Assembly (NCBI GenBank): GCA_964605385.1
Contig: CAZSCK010000035.1
Coordinates: 1 to 26,411, forward strand
Direction of reading: 5' to 3'
Length of the DNA stretch: 26,411 nt
Source: JAGLTQ01 sp964605385
GTDB taxonomy: Bacteria; Pseudomonadota; Gammaproteobacteria; UBA6429; Thiohalophilaceae
Below the pieces are notes generated by a model, which was not told the DNA's origin, did not search any database, and worked only from the letters and a program-made list of their open reading frames with translations. Of the stretch, positions 22,904 through 26,411 are shown piece after piece; the first letter of the stretch is position 1; every line of letters starts with the position of its first letter. A program made the translations under genes and the position numbers.

Positions 22904-22932
22904 GGAGTCTTGTTAAAGACAAGCAAGACTTC
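22904..22932. terminator. Hairpin between convergent purH and phosphatase genes
   Basis: GGAGTCTTG (22904-22912) pairs with CAAGACTTC (22924-22932, one G-T pair) around an 11-nt loop. It lies 9 bp after the purH stop and overlaps the stop of the minus-strand gene. There is no long T-run on either strand, so termination is only possible, not certain. Confidence 0.35.
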
Positions 22933-24289
22933 ATTTACATTCCTTCGATTCAACGCCTGCCTCTACACCTTTAGTAATCTCAAACTGATCTTTTACTTTT
23001 CCTGACTTATTAATAAAATAGGCTTTTAAATTATTTTTATTCACATCAAACATCATTGATCCCGCCTCTTGCAAAGAGTAAGGCATTGCAGGGTGGTCTA
23101 AAGGTCCCATATCAACTTTAGAAGATGATCCTACTACCGTATAAATTGTTCCATTGTATGGCGATAAGCTGCTTTCCTTTTTAGAGTAAACCGATTGCTT
23201 AGAAGCTTCTCTTATAAAATCAGAGCTAAATGAATCTGACAAACCATAGTGACAATTAATTAACTCTGAACGCTCATACATATGACTGTGTCCTGATAAA
23301 ACAATATCAACCCCGGCTTTCTCTAGTATAGGAACTATATTTTCTCTTGCTGCATTCAGTCGACCACCACTACGCCATTTATTATCTGAGTCATGAGAGC
23401 CTTTTGAATAAGGAGGATGATGCATGATTGCAATTAACCATTGTTGCTTATTAAATTCTAAATCTTTTTTCAACCAACTTAACATCTCACCATCTTCATC
23501 AAGATCACTGGCTTCCGTATCCAACATAACAAAGTGAATATTGGCATAATCAAAAGAATAATAATGTTCACTACCTGAAGCGACTCCACCACTTTCGGCC
23601 TTTTCTGGAAAAGTAAAAATATCAAAGAACACCCAACGCCGTGCATCATGATTTCCATATCCTGGCCATACGGGGGTATTACGTAAAATAGTTTTATAGG
23701 GTTCAAAAAAACCCGCCTGAAATTGTTCATTACTGCCCGAACGATAAGCGTTATCGCCCGTTGTTATCCAAAAATCGAACATAGATGTATTTACAGAAGT
23801 ACGCGGGTTTTGTTTAACCCAGTCAAACATAGCATCACGCACTTGATCTTGAATAATATTGGGATAACCCTGATCACCTGTTACCCAAAACCTGACTTGC
23901 TTAACATTTTTTATTTCAGGTGAGGTTTTAAACCAGAAATTCTCCCCTTTAAACATCGATTTATTTTCATTTCCAACACTATAAAAATATTTTGTCGCTG
24001 GCTTCAAGCCTGTCACACGAATTTCATGTTCTTCACCCGCAACGTCTTCACGTTGAACTTTATTTAACTGTTCAGGTCTTATGCCATAACGCACAACACC
24101 CGCAAACTGGTTTTCACTCTGCCAACGTAAAGTCACAGCAGTGGAGGACATCATTTGCAAATAAGGTTCCCGTACACCGGAATAAAAACCATCTAACCAT
24201 ATTTGAGTCGGACGCCCAATGGCATATATCACGAGCAAGGCTAAAACTAATAACCCCAAACGTTTTAACAACCGCAATAAAAATGCCAT
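22931..24289 (-). CDS. Membrane-anchored purple-acid-phosphatase-like metallophosphoesterase
   Basis: A 452-aa protein. One N-terminal anchor (about 4-25) is followed by a purple-acid-phosphatase N-terminal / fibronectin-type beta domain (about 39-122, EPYLQMMSSTAVTLRW ... GLKPATKYFYSVG). The calcineurin-like catalytic domain carries every metal motif in order: GDQG (138-141), GDNAY (178-182, with the metal-binding Tyr of purple phosphatases), GNHD (212-215), HHPP (290-293) and GHSHMYER (333-340). It should hydrolyse phosphomonoesters in the periplasm with a two-metal centre; the natural substrate is unknown. AGGA lies seven bases before ATG 24289. It is divergent from the sulfatase-family gene, and the two share a 137-bp promoter region. 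Confidence 0.88.
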   Translation of the reverse strand: MAFLLRLLKRLGLLVLALLVIYAIGRPTQIWLDGFYSGVREPYLQMMSSTAVTLRWQSENQFAGVVRYGIRPEQLNKVQREDVAGEEHEIRVTGLKPATKYFYSVGNENKSMFKGENFWFKTSPEIKNVKQVRFWVTGDQGYPNIIQDQVRDAMFDWVKQNPRTSVNTSMFDFWITTGDNAYRSGSNEQFQAGFFEPYKTILRNTPVWPGYGNHDARRWVFFDIFTFPEKAESGGVASGSEHYYSFDYANIHFVMLDTEASDLDEDGEMLSWLKKDLEFNKQQWLIAIMHHPPYSKGSHDSDNKWRSGGRLNAARENIVPILEKAGVDIVLSGHSHMYERSELINCHYGLSDSFSSDFIREASKQSVYSKKESSLSPYNGTIYTVVGSSSKVDMGPLDHPAMPYSLQEAGSMMFDVNKNNLKAYFINKSGKVKDQFEITKGVEAGVESKECK

Positions 24290-24328
24290 CTTAAATTCCT
24301 TAATTTTGTCCCAATTGAGTCTGTATAG

Positions 24329-24354
24329 TACCTTGATTTACAAATTCCAAGGTA
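24329..24354. promoter_or_regulatory. Dyad operator candidate in the divergent promoter region
   Basis: Perfect 7-bp inverted repeats TACCTTG (24329-24335) and CAAGGTA (24348-24354) are spaced by 12 bp. They lie ~40 bp upstream of the phosphatase start and ~73 bp upstream of the opposite gene. The symmetry suits a dimeric regulator serving both genes. No Pho-box pattern was recognised. Confidence 0.35.
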
Positions 24355-24426
24355 ATCCGCTAGTATCACATCTTTATTCTATATAAAATACGCTATACAG
24401 AGAACATCATACACAATTGGATAAAC

Positions 24427-26411
24427 ATGCATAATATTCCTCGGCTGTTTCGCTTTATTTTAATCATAACAGGTCTTCATTTACTGGTATTTTTTACCTT
24501 ACGATTTGGTCTCTACTGGTATTTTCAGAATCCAACTGATCCAGTTTCCTCAACAGATATATTTAAGGCTTTTTACCTTGGGCTAAAATTTGATCTGCGC
24601 CTGAGCCTGATGATGACCCTGCCTTTATTTATTTTAGGTAGCATACGTTTTATTAGTCCATTTGAATACGATTCAACACGTCGCTTCTGGTTATTTATTC
24701 AGGGCATTATTTTTGCGGCTATTTTATTTGTTTATTTTATTAATTTTGCTTATTTTAGCTATCTGCATAAACCTCTTGATGCTTCAGCCATAAGGTTTTT
24801 ACAAAACTTTAGTATTTCAATGGAAATGGTCTGGTCAACATATCCAGTTGTCTGGTTAAGTTTATTAATTTTAGCCATCACCTCGGCTTATATTTATATC
24901 ATTAATAAATCGATTAAATATTATTCTGATGTCCTTGTTCCCATGCACTCACGCAAACAAAAAATATTATTAGGTACTATCAGTACTTTTATTATTATTT
25001 TTGGACTATACGGAAAAGTTTCTTATTATCCTTTGCGCTGGAGTGATGCATTTTTCAGCACACATAATTTTGCGCCCACCGTGGCAATGAATCCTATATT
25101 ATATTTTTTAAATACGTTAAAAAATCGTGAAGTCGGTTTTAATATAAACAAGGTCAAAGAATATTACCCTGAAGTTGCAGCATATCTTGGTGTCAATAAA
25201 CCGAACATTAATGCTTTAAACTTTAGCCGACAGATCACACCAAAAAAACGTTTTAAACAACAACCCAATATTGTCATGGTGATTTTGGAATCTTTCTCGG
25301 CTTATAAAACAGGCGTATTTGGTAACCCGCTAAACCCGACCCCGAACATTGATAACCTTGCAAATAACGGAATCTACTTTAATAATTTTTATACCCCAAG
25401 TACCGGTACCGCGAGATCAGTATGGACATTTATTACTTCCACTCCGGATGTCGAAGTGAATAAAACCTCAACCCGCAACCCGTTAATTGTAAAGCAAAAT
25501 ACATTGATAAATGCATTCAAAGATTATGAAAAACTTTATTTTATTGGTGGTAGTGCCAGTTGGGGCAATATCCGTGGCGTACTATCTTCTAATATACCGG
25601 GATTAAAACTTTATGAAGAAGGCAGCTACACTGCTCCACGCATGGATGTCTGGGGAATATCTGATCTACATTTATTTGAAGAAGCCAACAGTGTATTAAA
25701 AACTCAGGATGAGCCCTTTTTTGCTATTGTGCAAACATCGGGGAATCATCGCCCTTACAATATACCTGACGATAACCGTGGATTTGTTAAGAAAGAAATC
25801 AGCAAAAAAAATGCGAAAGATTATGGCTTTCATAGTAGTGATGAATACAATGCATTTCGTTTTCTCGATCACAGCGTTGGCATTTTTATGAACGAAGCAA
25901 AAAAAGAAAAGTATTTTGATAATACAATTTTTGTTTTTTTTGGTGATCATGGTGTTAGTGCAACAGCAAAACATATAACACCAGCCCAGCAGCAGTTACA
26001 TATACACACGTTAAACGTCCCCTTTATTATTTATGCACCAAAACTTTTAAAAAATAAAAAATACTCTTTTGCCGCCAACGAAGTCGATGTCCTGCCCACA
26101 TTAACCAGCCTTGCAGGATTTCCCCATACAAATAGTAGCCTGGGTTCAGATTTATTAGATCCTGAAATTAATAAAGATCGTTACGTGTTTACTATGTCAC
26201 ACAGTAACCCTTGGATAATCAGTTTAGTTGGCAAAGATAAAATGTTCTCGGTTAACGTATTAGGTAAAAAACCGACATTACATGGTTTAAACTCTAAAAC
26301 GCCGAGAAAAGATATTAGTAAAGATAATCCAAAAGAAGCAGAAAGACTAAAACGATTAACGTTTGGGATTTATGAAACGATTAAATATATGCGGTATCAC
26401 AATAAGCCTAA
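24427..26411 (+). CDS. LTA synthase/sulfatase-family membrane phosphotransferase (3' end beyond window)
   Basis: The frame is open from ATG 24427 to the window end (661 codons, no stop yet). Five N-terminal membrane helices (first FILIITGLHLLVFFTLRFG) lead to a periplasmic alkaline-phosphatase-fold domain. MVILESFSAYKTG (284-296, Glu288 metal ligand) is followed by NPTPNIDNLANNGIYFNNFY and STGTARSVW (325-333), with Thr328 in the place of the catalytic Thr. Later come the metal motif FFGDHGVSATAKH (Asp507, His508) and NEVDVLPTLTSLAG. LTA-synthase relatives in Gram-negatives move phosphoglycerol or phosphoethanolamine groups onto periplasmic glycans or lipids; which applies here is unknown. Length suggests it is nearly complete. 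Confidence 0.88.
   Translation, partial: MHNIPRLFRFILIITGLHLLVFFTLRFGLYWYFQNPTDPVSSTDIFKAFYLGLKFDLRLSLMMTLPLFILGSIRFISPFEYDSTRRFWLFIQGIIFAAILFVYFINFAYFSYLHKPLDASAIRFLQNFSISMEMVWSTYPVVWLSLLILAITSAYIYIINKSIKYYSDVLVPMHSRKQKILLGTISTFIIIFGLYGKVSYYPLRWSDAFFSTHNFAPTVAMNPILYFLNTLKNREVGFNINKVKEYYPEVAAYLGVNKPNINALNFSRQITPKKRFKQQPNIVMVILESFSAYKTGVFGNPLNPTPNIDNLANNGIYFNNFYTPSTGTARSVWTFITSTPDVEVNKTSTRNPLIVKQNTLINAFKDYEKLYFIGGSASWGNIRGVLSSNIPGLKLYEEGSYTAPRMDVWGISDLHLFEEANSVLKTQDEPFFAIVQTSGNHRPYNIPDDNRGFVKKEISKKNAKDYGFHSSDEYNAFRFLDHSVGIFMNEAKKEKYFDNTIFVFFGDHGVSATAKHITPAQQQLHIHTLNVPFIIYAPKLLKNKKYSFAANEVDVLPTLTSLAGFPHTNSSLGSDLLDPEINKDRYVFTMSHSNPWIISLVGKDKMFSVNVLGKKPTLHGLNSKTPRKDISKDNPKEAERLKRLTFGIYETIKYMRYHNKP

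Overview
The window is chromosomal DNA of an AT-rich gammaproteobacterium. The right three quarters carry a housekeeping order typical of that class (fxsA / cutA-dsbD-tlpA-like / aroQ-accB-accC / prmA / zinc-ribbon DUF3426 / dusB-fis / purH), including Fis, a dusB-fis pair and DsbD. Genus cannot be told from the sequence alone. No rRNA or tRNA gene was seen.

Positions 1-7,536 form an accessory island, left to right. A Fic-family protein (minus strand) has a set of 10-bp-phased repeats over its probable promoter. Next come a decayed frameshifted gene and a HigB-like toxin overlapping a HigA-type antitoxin fused to an ImmA/IrrE zinc peptidase. A tightly packed three-gene minus-strand operon follows: a thymidylate-synthase-fold protein, a protein resembling the uracil-DNA-glycosylase superfamily, and an alpha-glutamyl/putrescinyl-thymine pyrophosphorylase clade 3 homologue. 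An intact IS30-family element sits 38 bp upstream of that operon's first start codon. Then come a 239-bp MITE-like element with perfect 19-bp ends, one isolated sequence matching a type I-F CRISPR repeat, and the first copy of a second MITE-like repeat. The three-gene operon is the best candidate for an undescribed system: its parts could make a modified pyrimidine nucleotide, recognise or flip a base in DNA, and activate a hydroxymethylated base for further modification.

Positions 7,537-16,230 hold a CZB-type chemotaxis receptor, fxsA, cutA and a thiol-redox pair (DsbD and a membrane-anchored TlpA-like thioredoxin). A stand-alone response regulator, aroQ, and the accB-accC fatty-acid synthesis genes follow. 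Repeats lie between accB and accC, and two more lie between the accC terminator and prmA.

Positions 16,231-22,894 hold prmA, then an overlapping pair that looks like a papain-like peptidase/amidase toxin with an exported immunity partner. After these come a very acidic DUF3426 membrane protein, the dusB-fis operon and purH. The right end has a membrane-anchored purple-acid-phosphatase-like enzyme (minus strand) divergent from an LTA-synthase/sulfatase-family membrane protein that runs off the window. Several dispersed inverted-repeat elements of different types lie between genes, which points to a genome rich in MITE-like repeats.
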